Of a DNA stretch of 64,000 nt, positions 7,637 to 16,443 are shown piece by piece. Made by a program: the position numbers and the translations under genes. Positions within the stretch are counted from its first letter, which is position 1; each line of letters begins with the position of its first letter. Source of the DNA: Opitutales bacterium (GTDB lineage: Bacteria; Verrucomicrobiota; Verrucomicrobiia; Opitutales; UBA953); NCBI GenBank assembly GCA_017531845.1, contig JAFXKI010000010.1:1-64000 (forward strand), read 5' to 3'. A model generated the notes under the pieces. The model saw nothing but the letters and a program-made list of their open reading frames with translations. It was not told the DNA's origin and searched no databases.

Positions 7637-8893
7637 ATGAAAAAATTGATACTTATCTTTTCCGTCTTTTTTTGCGTGCAGGGATATGCACGAGTTTTTG
7701 ATTTTTGTGTTTCTGATTGTAATATTTGGGGAAAACCAACGCTTATCGGAAGCGAAAATGGCGAGGAGCTTCCAGGTAATCCGAACGTTCGTCTGATTGA
7801 GGAATATACTTCTCCTGATTTTGAATTAAAGATGAAAGCCGCGATAGATTCGCCAACAGACAACACGGAAGACCTTATTGTTTTATGTGCCATATGGGCA
7901 AACGTAGCGAATACAGGTGACAAGGAGCTTTTAAGATCGAAACTTATAAAAAAAACGACGGGGCTTAATATTGAGGAATTAAACACCCCAAATGATATAT
8001 TGAAATCTTCATGGGGAGCCATTTCACCGCTCGATTCTCGCCTGTCCGCCTATTTGACCTTAATGCTTGCAGATAAAATAGGAATTATTCCCGGTTCTCC
8101 CGACGGAGAGGGATGGGGAGAAATAGGATTTTCTCAAGGAATAAGTCTCCGATATTGGTTTGGTGCATGTTCTTTCGGAATGGAAGAAAAATTCAAACAT
8201 ATCGAAAAATCATTTTGGTTGTTTCCTTTCCTTGCCGATGAACAGGTGCAATGGCGGATCGAATTTGAGATCTTTCGACAAATACTATCCTATGAATTTG
8301 ATGTATTTGAATTTTTAAGAGACGAGCAAGAGGAAATCGATGAGTATGTTGATGCTCTCGGAGAGAAGCATTCGGGGGTCAGGCTGTTAAAAGCGTTGCG
8401 GGGCTTGGAAGATTCTCCTGAAGTTTCGGAACGTGAAATTTTGAATTTGGCCGGTGATTTTTTTGTCCCGTCATATCCCTTTGCCGAAAGAATTCTTCTG
8501 CGAAAATTTAAGTATAAGGAGGCGGCTTACTTCCATTATCTGTCTCAGCGAAACCCAATGAATATTCCGGAAATGGAATTATTCTTTCTCCGATACGGAG
8601 GCGCCGACTCTTCGAAAGTTATGCGAATGAAAACGTTTTTGAACGAATTACTTGGTGCAAAAATGTTTGAAGAGGCAAAGGCATACGGAGCATATCTTCT
8701 TTCTTTGGATATTCCGTTCAAATATAAGACAGAAATAGAACGTTATGTCCTTCGGGAATTAACAAGAAACGGGTGCAGTATTGACCGAGAGAAAGTTCTT
8801 TCTTACAGGAAAAACCGAAACTTCACTATTCGAAGTTTTGAAGAAAGATTTGAAAAAGAATTAAAGGATTATGACGCTCAAGGAAGAGAATAG
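7637..8893 (+). CDS. Secreted helical protein of unknown function
   Basis: 418 residues with a signal peptide (MKKLILIFSVFF, likely cut after QGYA). The mature part is Glu/Leu/Lys-rich and looks like a run of helix pairs, e.g. DSPEVSEREILNLAG, FKYKEAAYFHYLSQ, GAKMFEEAKAYGAYLL, which suggests a TPR- or Sel1-like scaffold without a clear repeat period. It follows a Rhs remnant and precedes another, lacks CGGGAACG and is AT-rich, so it was probably brought in with an Rhs cassette. It could be an oversized periplasmic immunity protein; no family was recognised. Confidence 0.55.
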   Translation: MKKLILIFSVFFCVQGYARVFDFCVSDCNIWGKPTLIGSENGEELPGNPNVRLIEEYTSPDFELKMKAAIDSPTDNTEDLIVLCAIWANVANTGDKELLRSKLIKKTTGLNIEELNTPNDILKSSWGAISPLDSRLSAYLTLMLADKIGIIPGSPDGEGWGEIGFSQGISLRYWFGACSFGMEEKFKHIEKSFWLFPFLADEQVQWRIEFEIFRQILSYEFDVFEFLRDEQEEIDEYVDALGEKHSGVRLLKALRGLEDSPEVSEREILNLAGDFFVPSYPFAERILLRKFKYKEAAYFHYLSQRNPMNIPEMELFFLRYGGADSSKVMRMKTFLNELLGAKMFEEAKAYGAYLLSLDIPFKYKTEIERYVLRELTRNGCSIDREKVLSYRKNRNFTIRSFEERFEKELKDYDAQGRE

Positions 8894-8918
8894 CCGCTCA
8901 ACGTTACGGCTCGGACCG

Positions 8919-8953
8919 CCGATTCGTTTTGAGGACGCGGGAACGCTTTTTTC
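8919..8953 (+). pseudogene. Short Rhs remnant marking the island's right end
   Basis: CCGATTCGTTTTGAGGACGC followed by GGGAACG differs by only three bases from the Rhs repeat text (PIRFENAGT) at 128-150. No other Rhs sequence follows, so the island ends here. Confidence 0.65.
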
Positions 8954-9593
8954 ATTCAAATAAATCGAGTATCGATTCTTTTCCGGGAACGAGTTGATAC
9001 GCCCGCCATCCGCACTCCCGCGCCGCCGCGACATTTTTCGCATTGTCGTCGATAAAAAGCGTTTCCGAAGGAACGATTCCGGCAAGCTGTGCCACCTTTT
9101 CGAAAATTTCGTGCGACGGTTTCACCGCGCGCAACAAATCCGAATAAAAAGCCTGCTCGAAAAGCGCATTCATGTCTCCGCCGATTTGCTCAGAGAAACG
9201 CCGCAAGAATGTTTCGCGGTGAGCCTCATTAGTGTTACTCAACAAAAACGTGCGATAACTTTCCCGCAAACTGCGCAAAAGCCCGATACGGGCAGGAACG
9301 AAATCTCCGAGCAACTCGTCCCACGCCGCATGAAGCTCGGCATCGCTCCGGCAAGCAAGCTCCGGGGCGCGTTCCCGCAACTTCTGCCAAAATTCCGCAC
9401 GCGTAAAATCTCCGCGCTCGTTCGCTTCAAAAAACGTTCCCGAACCCACTTGCGTTTCCGCCGCGCTTAAATTTTTCACGCCCAGTGCCTCAAACGCACG
9501 CACGGTTTTTGATAAATCCACGTCAAGAATCACGCCGCCAAAATCAAAAACAATCGTCGAAATTCCCGACGGGAACGTATTTTTCAATTTCAT
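8952..9593 (-). CDS. HAD-superfamily phosphatase (YihX-like)
   Basis: 213 residues. Motif I is FDFGGVILD near residue 17 (the Asp nucleophile in the form with Gly that is usual for YihX-like sugar phosphatases). LLSNTN near 118 is motif II, AVKPSHEIF near 155 gives the motif III lysine, and FIDDNAKN near 180 is motif IV. A helical cap lies between motifs I and II. YihX-type enzymes act on sugar phosphates such as alpha-glucose 1-phosphate; the substrate here is not known. The gene stands alone, converging on the Rhs island. Confidence 0.85.
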   Translation of the reverse strand: MKLKNTFPSGISTIVFDFGGVILDVDLSKTVRAFEALGVKNLSAAETQVGSGTFFEANERGDFTRAEFWQKLRERAPELACRSDAELHAAWDELLGDFVPARIGLLRSLRESYRTFLLSNTNEAHRETFLRRFSEQIGGDMNALFEQAFYSDLLRAVKPSHEIFEKVAQLAGIVPSETLFIDDNAKNVAAARECGWRAYQLVPGKESILDLFE

Positions 9594-9687
9594 GTTATAA
9601 AAATTATCTGAAAAGCCGCAGGCGAAACGGCAAGCGGAAACGCCGCCGAATCAGCCCCGAATATGCAACTTTCTGATAGAGGAAAAA

Positions 9688-10263
9688 TTACCAGCCTACG
9701 GCGTTCTTTTCGCCCTGCTTGGTAACGGTTTTCTCTCCCATCCAAACAAGATCTCCCGTTTTCGCATCGGCAAGCTGCATCGAAAAGACATAGCTCACCT
9801 GCTTTGTCGAGCTGGCGCGCGCCTGCACTTCCGCAATTTTCCCGATCAAAGTCAAATCCGGCAAAATCGTTTCCGTCGCACCCATTCCCGCCATTTCCTG
9901 ACGAACGACATCGCGCTTGCGGTCAATACTCATCGACATCGAAACCGTCGCCTTTCCTGACTCCAAAATGCGTTGCTGAACTTTATCCGTCAGCAAAGAA
10001 ACATCAAAATTTTGCGTCGTATCGTTTTTAATGAGGCTGAGCGCGATACGCGGCTTTTTTACGCCGGCAAAAGCATCACGCATGAGCATTTGTCCGACAA
10101 GCGCGTCCGCCGCCGTCGTAAAATCCTGAATATCCACGGCGTTTAGCGATACCACGGTTTCGTTGCCGTCCGGATCAATATAATGCGCAGGCGTCGCACA
10201 GCCACAAAGAACAGCGACGACAAACGTCGCGGGAACAAACATTTTTTGTATCGATTTTTTCAT
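9688..10263 (-). CDS. lpoB: LpoB-like lipoprotein activator of penicillin-binding protein
   Basis: 191 residues from ATG 10263; the open frame extends further upstream but the lipoprotein signal (lipobox LCGC, Cys22) fixes this start. The conserved LpoB region follows: VVSLNAVDIQDFTTAADALV, then KPRIALSLIKNDTTQNFD, LTDKVQQRILESGKA and a closing beta sheet. LpoB proteins are outer-membrane lipoproteins that stimulate bifunctional PBPs in peptidoglycan synthesis. It sits 29 bases after a COG3014-type lipoprotein gene on the same strand, a pairing known from other Gram-negatives. Confidence 0.8.
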   Translation of the reverse strand: MKKSIQKMFVPATFVVAVLCGCATPAHYIDPDGNETVVSLNAVDIQDFTTAADALVGQMLMRDAFAGVKKPRIALSLIKNDTTQNFDVSLLTDKVQQRILESGKATVSMSMSIDRKRDVVRQEMAGMGATETILPDLTLIGKIAEVQARASSTKQVSYVFSMQLADAKTGDLVWMGEKTVTKQGEKNAVGW

Positions 10264-10292
10264 GACGAATAACTTTCTGTAAGAATTAAAAT

Positions 10293-11768
10293 TTATTTCA
10301 AAACGGACTGTGAAACCGCTATCGCGCCGGTTTTTCCCGTTGTTTTTACGACAACGAGATTTACTTCCCCCGGCAAGAGCTCCACTTCGCGGGAACGTTC
10401 TCCGACATTCACCGTAACACGGCGGGAACCCGGCGTTTTCAGCCGAACTATCGAAAAATTCTGCGGTAACGTTTGCCAGCAACGCACGTCCGCATCGCTC
10501 GACGCGTAAGTATAAATACTGCTTCCGAGGTGTGCGGCAAACGAAACCAAAGCACCGTAGCCGCTGTCGTCCTGATTCGCGTATTCCAAACTCGCGGCAT
10601 TAATCGCCGCCGCTGCCGCCGATTTCAAAAACGCAGAGATGAGAGTGCGCGTCAGAATTGCCGGATACGCATTGTCAAAATCCGTGCGGACAATGCTATT
10701 CATATCGCAAATTTCGCTCGCGGGAACGCAGTTCGCGGAAAGAGGAGGAATGAGCTCAGGCATTACGTCACCCGGAACATACTCACCGTAAGCAAAAAAG
10801 GGAATATTCCAATATTTTCGCTCATCGGAAAGCACGAGCTTCGGCAATGCGATGCTTACGGGAATCCATACGGAATATCCGCGCCCAGTCGGCACAAACA
10901 ACATGGTATCAACCCGCACGGTCCCGATTGTCGGCGCACAGCCGCTTTCAAAAACAACATAGGTCAGCGGCTCGGACGTGGACTTACCCGCTTCCGCCAA
11001 ATCCAAATCCGAGCGAATGTAATTATTCTCAGGATACATTTCGGAGACGCGCTTAAGCGAAACACGCGCACGCTCCGCGTCCGCACCGTCCGTTCCCGCG
11101 TGAAGGAAATATATCCCGTGCAACCACGTGGTGAACGGATTAACATAATCCGCGAGAACGCGCACGTCTGCCAAAGTCTGTTTTTGTTGCTCCAACTTTT
11201 CGTCCAAGCCGCTTTCCGTAAGCAGGGACGGAATATTCACCGCGCTCTCCTCCGCTTCCCGCTGCGCGTTTTCTATTTCTTTCGCATTGCGATCAACGGC
11301 ATCGCGCTGCGCCTGATATGCCGCGTTTAAGGCAACGCGAGCCGCGTCGCCCTGCCCCGCTTCAAGAAATCCCAGCGCGCGATATGTGTGCAACATAATA
11401 ATATCGCTACTGCGCCCGCGATACGGGAGCGCGGAAAGATTCGTCAGCGTCGCTAGTGCTTCACTCGAAAGCAAAACCTCCGGTGTTTCCTCCCAGTGCC
11501 GAAGCGTGCGATTCGCTTTTTCAAAAGCATCGACCGTTTCCTCCGCGTTCCCGCAGGCTCTCAAAGTCGCGCCCTGCTCCAATTGCCACAAAAGCAAATC
11601 ATCGGTGTCCGTGCTTTCAAGAGCGTTCCCGGCAACGCGGTTCGCCTCGTTAAATTGTCCCTGAACCCAATGAGCACGTAAAGTTCGCGCCTCCTGCTCA
11701 TAGCTCGCGCACCCGACAAAAAACACGACAGGGAAAAGCGCGATGAAGGCAAGGCGGATTTTTTTCAT
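10293..11768 (-). CDS. COG3014-type large lipoprotein
   Basis: 491 residues from ATG 11768; a TTG three codons earlier is also open. Lipobox FVGC (Cys20). The N-terminal half is helical and TPR-like (HWVQGQFNEANRVAGN, MLHTYRALGFLEAGQGDAAR, then a coiled coil near 150-200); the C-terminal half is beta-rich. The family is uncharacterised but commonly lies beside lpoB, as here, so a role in the same envelope or cell-wall complex is inferred. It carries six copies of CGGGAACG. Confidence 0.7.
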   Translation of the reverse strand: MKKIRLAFIALFPVVFFVGCASYEQEARTLRAHWVQGQFNEANRVAGNALESTDTDDLLLWQLEQGATLRACGNAEETVDAFEKANRTLRHWEETPEVLLSSEALATLTNLSALPYRGRSSDIIMLHTYRALGFLEAGQGDAARVALNAAYQAQRDAVDRNAKEIENAQREAEESAVNIPSLLTESGLDEKLEQQKQTLADVRVLADYVNPFTTWLHGIYFLHAGTDGADAERARVSLKRVSEMYPENNYIRSDLDLAEAGKSTSEPLTYVVFESGCAPTIGTVRVDTMLFVPTGRGYSVWIPVSIALPKLVLSDERKYWNIPFFAYGEYVPGDVMPELIPPLSANCVPASEICDMNSIVRTDFDNAYPAILTRTLISAFLKSAAAAAINAASLEYANQDDSGYGALVSFAAHLGSSIYTYASSDADVRCWQTLPQNFSIVRLKTPGSRRVTVNVGERSREVELLPGEVNLVVVKTTGKTGAIAVSQSVLK

Positions 11769-11807
11769 TTTTTTCAAGAGAGCCGAATCAGAAAAGGCGA
11801 GGAAAGC

Positions 11808-12452
11808 CTAAGGCGCAAGGCGCTCAATTGTCCACTCCGAAGATTTTTCGTCCGCTCGCATATAGCAAAAGCGATCGTGTAGGCGGTTCGGACGCCCCTG
11901 CCAAAACTCAACGCGCACGGGAACGACGCGGTATCCGCCCCAAAAATCCGGCAACGGCACCTTGCCTTCGGTGAATTTACGTTTCATTTCGTCGAGTTTT
12001 TTCAACAAGATCGAACGCGAAGAAATCACCGTGCTTTGGTGCGACACCCACGCTCCGAGCTGACTTCCGAACGGTCGGCTCAAAAAATATTTCAGAGACT
12101 CCGCCGCCGAAATTTTTTCGACTCGCCCTTCTATCTCCACTTGCCGCTCCAAGGTAATCCACGGAAACAACAACGCCGCGCGGGGATTTTCTTCAATCTG
12201 TTTCGCTTTTCGCCCCGTGTAATTGGTAAAAAATACAAATCCGCGCTCATCATAGGCTTTAAGCAGAACCGTTCTCGCGGAAGGTTTTCCGTCCGCGCCG
12301 ACCGTGCAAACCGTCATCGCGTTCGGCTCATTAATTTTTGCGGCGCAAGCCTGTTCAAACCAGAGTCGGAATTGCGCAAACGGATTTTCATCAAGCTCTT
12401 CGCGCTCCAAGCCGCCGTGCGTGTATTCTTCTCGAAATGCGGACAAATCCAT
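11808..12452 (-). CDS. pdxH: Pyridoxamine 5'-phosphate oxidase
   Basis: 214 residues, the normal PdxH length. Recognisable blocks are [22 protein letters not shown] (FMN site), [64 protein letters not shown] and the end block RLHDRFCY. It makes pyridoxal 5'-phosphate from the pyridoxine or pyridoxamine phosphate using FMN and normally O2, which is notable for an otherwise anaerobic gene set. Single gene between the lipoprotein pair and a divergent SGNH hydrolase. Confidence 0.95.
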   Translation of the reverse strand: MDLSAFREEYTHGGLEREELDENPFAQFRLWFEQACAAKINEPNAMTVCTVGADGKPSARTVLLKAYDERGFVFFTNYTGRKAKQIEENPRAALLFPWITLERQVEIEGRVEKISAAESLKYFLSRPFGSQLGAWVSHQSTVISSRSILLKKLDEMKRKFTEGKVPLPDFWGGYRVVPVRVEFWQGRPNRLHDRFCYMRADEKSSEWTIERLAP

Positions 12453-12621
12453 GCTCCGATTATCTCGCGGGAACGCCTCGACGTAAAGCTTCTAAAAATT
12501 CTCAAAATCCCGTCGCCTCGAAAAAGGTGTTCTATCGCTTGCGACGTGTATCGGGAAGAAATTTTCGGCGCAAGGCGTTCCCGCGTTGCGTTCTTCGTAT
12601 TTTTATAAAAAAATCTGCGCC

Positions 12622-14187
12622 ATGAAACGCTTGCAGAAAAAATTTCCCCTCCTCCTCAGCTGTCTTTGCACGTGTGCCGCGCCGATTTTTGCCGCGCCTG
12701 CAAATTCCGATCCCGGGAACATCGTTTTCATTGGAGATTCCATCACAAACGGCGGAAAATATCTCGCCGGTCCCGTGCCAAGCTACCGCTATCAGCTTTT
12801 CAAAGCCTTTGTTGACAACGACGTCAAATTTTCCCCCATGGGAATGACGCTCGGCGCAGCATGGAAAACCAACGTTTCCGCACTCACGCCGGATTATCGC
12901 GGAAAAAAATTCGAAAACGTCTCCGAGGCCGCCGCCAGTGGACGCGCCTATCAATACGCCGGACACGGCAACGAAAAAATGGAAAGCGGACGCGATTACA
13001 AAGCGGATCCCGGCACCGCACATCCGCCCCGAAACCGCGGTCCCGTCACCCTTAAGCTCGGACAACCGAACCCGTTTATCAAAGACAAAAAAGCCGCTCG
13101 CGATTCTTTTTTTGACGGAACCAAATTAAAAAAATACACCGGCGACACCTACAAATCGCTCTACGGCAACAAAAAAGTCGACACGCTTTGCATTCTCATC
13201 GGAATCAACGACCTTTACGATGCGTGGGAATCCGACGAAAAAATCGCCGGACATGTCAAAAACATCGTTCTCGCCTACCAAAAACACAATCCGGCAGTAC
13301 GCGTTCATGTTTTTGAACTTCTCCCGACAGCGGGACACAACGGCACGGGAACGCACGGAAAAAACAATTACGATGCGTACAATGCGCATTTGCGAAAAGT
13401 CGCCGCCCAATGGAGCAAGGGCAAGTCCGTTGTTTCCTGCGACAATATTGCGCAGGGATTTTTCGCGGAAGACGGCTCGATGGTCGACACGGCTCGCGGG
13501 GCGCACCCGAACGCGCAGGGAGAGCTCATCGTCGGCGGCAATATCGCGCGCGTGCTCGGTGTCGGGCAACGCAACGCCGGATTAAAGCGCGTCGACGCCG
13601 AAAAACTTGAGGCGCAGCAGGATTTAGCCTCCGTAAAAAAAGCCTCCGGATGGAAACTCGACACTCGGAAACGCCTCGTTCTCGCTACAAAGCTTTCGGG
13701 CGGAAGCGATTTTCGCCAAGCTTGGTCCGATACAAAGAACGGACAAACTCATCCGTTTACGCTTTCATTCAAATTTAAAATGAAGGAAACCGGACGCCCG
13801 GACAATGTGCTTGGCGTCTTCTGCGGGAACGGAGCAAGCGAAGTCGGGCAACTCTTCGTCAGCGAAAGCGGTATTTACTGGAAAGATACCAATACGCTTC
13901 TCTACGGCTCAAAACCGGGCTTACGGGAAAATAAAATTTTCGCAAAAAACCCGGCGGAAATCCGCATCGTGTGGAAGCCGAAAAGCGAAACTGCCGGCGG
14001 GTTTTACGTTTGGCTCGGAGACCAGCTCATCGGAGAAGCTTTGTCGGGAACGACTAATCCCGCCGTTGTCGATGCGTATAAAAACAGTTTCCTCATCGGC
14101 GATATCGGGAACGCTTACGCTGTCAACGCCGAGATTTCCGAAATTGCGTTCGACCCGGATTCCGCTTTCGCGCCGGAGCAAAAATAA
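12622..14187 (+). CDS. Secreted SGNH/GDSL hydrolase with C-terminal beta domain
   Basis: 521 residues from ATG 12622, chosen because it starts a signal peptide (MKRLQKKF, hydrophobic run, cut near IFA-AP). Block I is FIGDSITNGG (catalytic Ser), block III LIGINDLYD, and block V GAHPNAQGE (catalytic His), so the esterase/lipase domain covers about residues 25-325. The remainder (about 340-521) is a beta-sandwich-like domain with LSFKFKMKE and RIVWKPKSE, resembling concanavalin-type carbohydrate-binding folds. Likely a periplasmic or surface esterase acting on acylated glycans; the substrate is unknown. Confidence 0.85.
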   Translation: MKRLQKKFPLLLSCLCTCAAPIFAAPANSDPGNIVFIGDSITNGGKYLAGPVPSYRYQLFKAFVDNDVKFSPMGMTLGAAWKTNVSALTPDYRGKKFENVSEAAASGRAYQYAGHGNEKMESGRDYKADPGTAHPPRNRGPVTLKLGQPNPFIKDKKAARDSFFDGTKLKKYTGDTYKSLYGNKKVDTLCILIGINDLYDAWESDEKIAGHVKNIVLAYQKHNPAVRVHVFELLPTAGHNGTGTHGKNNYDAYNAHLRKVAAQWSKGKSVVSCDNIAQGFFAEDGSMVDTARGAHPNAQGELIVGGNIARVLGVGQRNAGLKRVDAEKLEAQQDLASVKKASGWKLDTRKRLVLATKLSGGSDFRQAWSDTKNGQTHPFTLSFKFKMKETGRPDNVLGVFCGNGASEVGQLFVSESGIYWKDTNTLLYGSKPGLRENKIFAKNPAEIRIVWKPKSETAGGFYVWLGDQLIGEALSGTTNPAVVDAYKNSFLIGDIGNAYAVNAEISEIAFDPDSAFAPEQK

Positions 14188-14278
14188 CCGGAATCGTAGA
14201 AAGATATCCGTAGTCTTCCCAAAAAAAGAAGCCGCCGCGCGCACGCCTGCTTCGTGTCCGCAATTTCGTCAGAGAAAA

Positions 14279-15787
14279 ATGAAAACGCTCAAAGAACTTT
14301 TTGCAAAAATCCCGAACTTGCAGTTTGCGGGAACGGCTCCGGAAACCTGCCGCCCGAAAACGTTGATTACGGATTCGCGGCGCGTTGTTCCGGGTGCACT
14401 GTTTTTTGCGATGGACGGCTTGCGGACAAGCGGTCGGGACTTCGCCGCAGACGCCGTTCGGCGCGGGGCAATCGCCGTGGCGGCGCGGGAACGCTTGGAT
14501 CTCCCGGAAAACGTTGCACAAATTATTGTGCCGAGTGTTTCCGAAGCCGTCGCCGTTGCCGCAAGAGAATTTTTCGGCGATCCCGTCAATGCGTTCCCGC
14601 TAATCGGCGTAACGGGTACCAACGGGAAAACGAGCGTCACTTCGATTGTGCGCTTTTTGATGGCAAAACAAACGCGCGCACCATGGGGACTCATCGGCAC
14701 CGTGCGCTACGAACTTGGGAGAAGAAGTATTCCTTCCTACAAAACCACGCCGGAATCGCTCGACCTGATGGCACTTTTTGCGGAAATGCGAGATGCGAAT
14801 TGCGCCGGAGCGGCAATGGAAGTCAGCTCCCATGCAATTGACCAAAAACGGGTTTTCGCTCTGCCCTTTTCCGTCGTCGCTTTCACGAACCTCACTCAGG
14901 ATCACATCGATTACCACGGTGACATGGAAAATTATTTCGCCGTAAAAAGCCGCCTCTTCGACGGCTCACAAGGCGCGTTCCCGCGAGCCGCCGTCATCAA
15001 TGCCGACGATGCCCGCGGTCGACGGCTTTTGAAAAAACTGCCTCCGCAAACGCGCGCGATCCCGTTTGGCTTAAATGAAAAAAACACAATGGCAAGCGAT
15101 GGCTTTTGGGCGGAAAGAATTTCACTCTCTTCTAACGGGAGCGAATTTACGCTAAATTGCCCGGCAGGAAAGCTCGCCGTAAAAACACAACTTCCCGGAG
15201 ACTACAACGTCAGCAACGTGCTATGCGCGCTTGCGTTAGTCGGCGCCGTCGGCGGAGATGTACGGCAGGCGGCGACGGATATTGCCGCATTCCCCGGCGT
15301 CCCCGGACGCATGGAGCGCGTTCCCGAAAACCCGTTCCCGTTTGATGTTTTTGTAGACTACGCGCATACGGATGACGCTCTCTCAAACGCTCTCGGAATG
15401 CTGAAAAAAATCACACGCGGACGCGTGCTCGCCGTTTTCGGATGCGGCGGAAACCGGGATCGTGAAAAACGCCCGAAGATGGTGCGCGCCGTTCAAAATT
15501 TTGCGGATTTCTCTTGGGCGACTTCCGATAATCCCCGAAAAGAGCCCATCGAGCAAATTTTTGACGACATGAAACACGGCGTAATTTTTCCCGGGAAAAT
15601 CGCATTCGAGCCGGATCGTCGCCGCGCTATCGGACTCGCGTTGGACGCCGCGAACGAAGGCGATTGCATACTCATAGCAGGAAAAGGACACGAAACGTAT
15701 CAGGAATTTGCGGACATTACGCTCCCCTTCGACGACAAAGCCGTTGTTCAAAAATTGCTCTCCCTGCGCACTCACCGCATTATATGA
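14279..15787 (+). CDS. murE: UDP-MurNAc-tripeptide synthetase (mDAP-adding)
   Basis: 502 residues from ATG 14279. The P-loop is GVTGTNGKTSV; the substrate-binding region includes YKTTPESLDLM and MEVSSHAI; FVDYAHTDDAL and FGCGGNRDREKRPKM mark the C-terminal domain. TSDNPRKEP matches the DNPR motif of enzymes that add meso-diaminopimelate. It catalyses the ATP-dependent third amino-acid step of cytoplasmic peptidoglycan precursor synthesis. It is not in a dcw cluster here: its neighbours are an SGNH hydrolase and a DUF456 gene. The coding sequence carries several CGTTCCCG copies, e.g. 14593, 14974 and 15318. Confidence 0.95.
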   Translation: MKTLKELFAKIPNLQFAGTAPETCRPKTLITDSRRVVPGALFFAMDGLRTSGRDFAADAVRRGAIAVAARERLDLPENVAQIIVPSVSEAVAVAAREFFGDPVNAFPLIGVTGTNGKTSVTSIVRFLMAKQTRAPWGLIGTVRYELGRRSIPSYKTTPESLDLMALFAEMRDANCAGAAMEVSSHAIDQKRVFALPFSVVAFTNLTQDHIDYHGDMENYFAVKSRLFDGSQGAFPRAAVINADDARGRRLLKKLPPQTRAIPFGLNEKNTMASDGFWAERISLSSNGSEFTLNCPAGKLAVKTQLPGDYNVSNVLCALALVGAVGGDVRQAATDIAAFPGVPGRMERVPENPFPFDVFVDYAHTDDALSNALGMLKKITRGRVLAVFGCGGNRDREKRPKMVRAVQNFADFSWATSDNPRKEPIEQIFDDMKHGVIFPGKIAFEPDRRRAIGLALDAANEGDCILIAGKGHETYQEFADITLPFDDKAVVQKLLSLRTHRII

Positions 15788-15871
15788 ACGACTGAGAACC
15801 CTCTTTTTTCTTAGAAAAAAAGAACTCCTGTGCCCGACGACTACAACTGAAAAAGGAAGGCGTTCCCGTTT

Positions 15872-16405
15872 TCAGAGGACTCGGACAAGAACGGATCCGA
15901 GCAACCATACAAAGACGCCGAGGCAGTAAAAAAGCTTTACCACGGTCGCCAAGAGTGCCCCGACAAGCGTCCCCCAACCTGCCCGCGAACTATTTTTCCA
16001 ATCGCGCCCGCCGATCAGTTCTCCGAGAACGGCACCAACGAGCGGACCGATAAGAAGCCCGAGCAACATTCCGGGAACGCCGCCAAGCGGGGAAAACACA
16101 ACCGGACCGATAAGAGCACCGATAAGTGCGCCGACGCCGCCGCGCCACGTGGCTCCGTATTTTTTCGCTCCCCACCAGCTAGAGACAAAGTCAAACGCAA
16201 GAGTGAAAGCTGCCAAAAGACCGCTTACCATCAGCGTTCCCGCACTCATTGCAGGAAGCATTTCCTCCGGAGAAGATTTTGTGAAAAGCACGTAAATCAG
16301 CGGACCGCACCATGCGACAAGCGGTCCCGGCACCCCCGGCACGAACACGAAAACGCACCCGAGTAAGATCAGGACAAACGCCGCGACAACAAGCACGATC
16401 TCCAT
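15872..16405 (-). CDS. DUF456 membrane protein
   Basis: 177 residues, almost all hydrophobic, with about five or six helices. Typical DUF456 features are the opening VFVFVPGVPGPLVAW and the glycine-rich repeats in the second half (GVGALIGALIGPVVF, GMLLGLLIGPLVGAVLGELI). The function of the family is unknown; the glycine zippers resemble pore or scaffold helices. Convergent with murE and downstream of the O-antigen ligase operon. Confidence 0.85.
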   Translation of the reverse strand: MEIVLVVAAFVLILLGCVFVFVPGVPGPLVAWCGPLIYVLFTKSSPEEMLPAMSAGTLMVSGLLAAFTLAFDFVSSWWGAKKYGATWRGGVGALIGALIGPVVFSPLGGVPGMLLGLLIGPLVGAVLGELIGGRDWKNSSRAGWGTLVGALLATVVKLFYCLGVFVWLLGSVLVRVL

Positions 16406-16443
16406 GTTTATATACTCGGAAATTTGTTTTGTACTTCAAAAAT

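Noticed and set aside
9688-10482. A longer LpoB starting at 10482
   Set aside because: The extra 73 residues overlap the COG3014 gene and lack protein character; the lipoprotein signal fixes ATG 10263.
13805-14278. An N-terminal extension of MurE beginning inside the SGNH hydrolase gene
   Set aside because: The extension is a shadow of the hydrolase frame; family length and homology start at ATG 14279.
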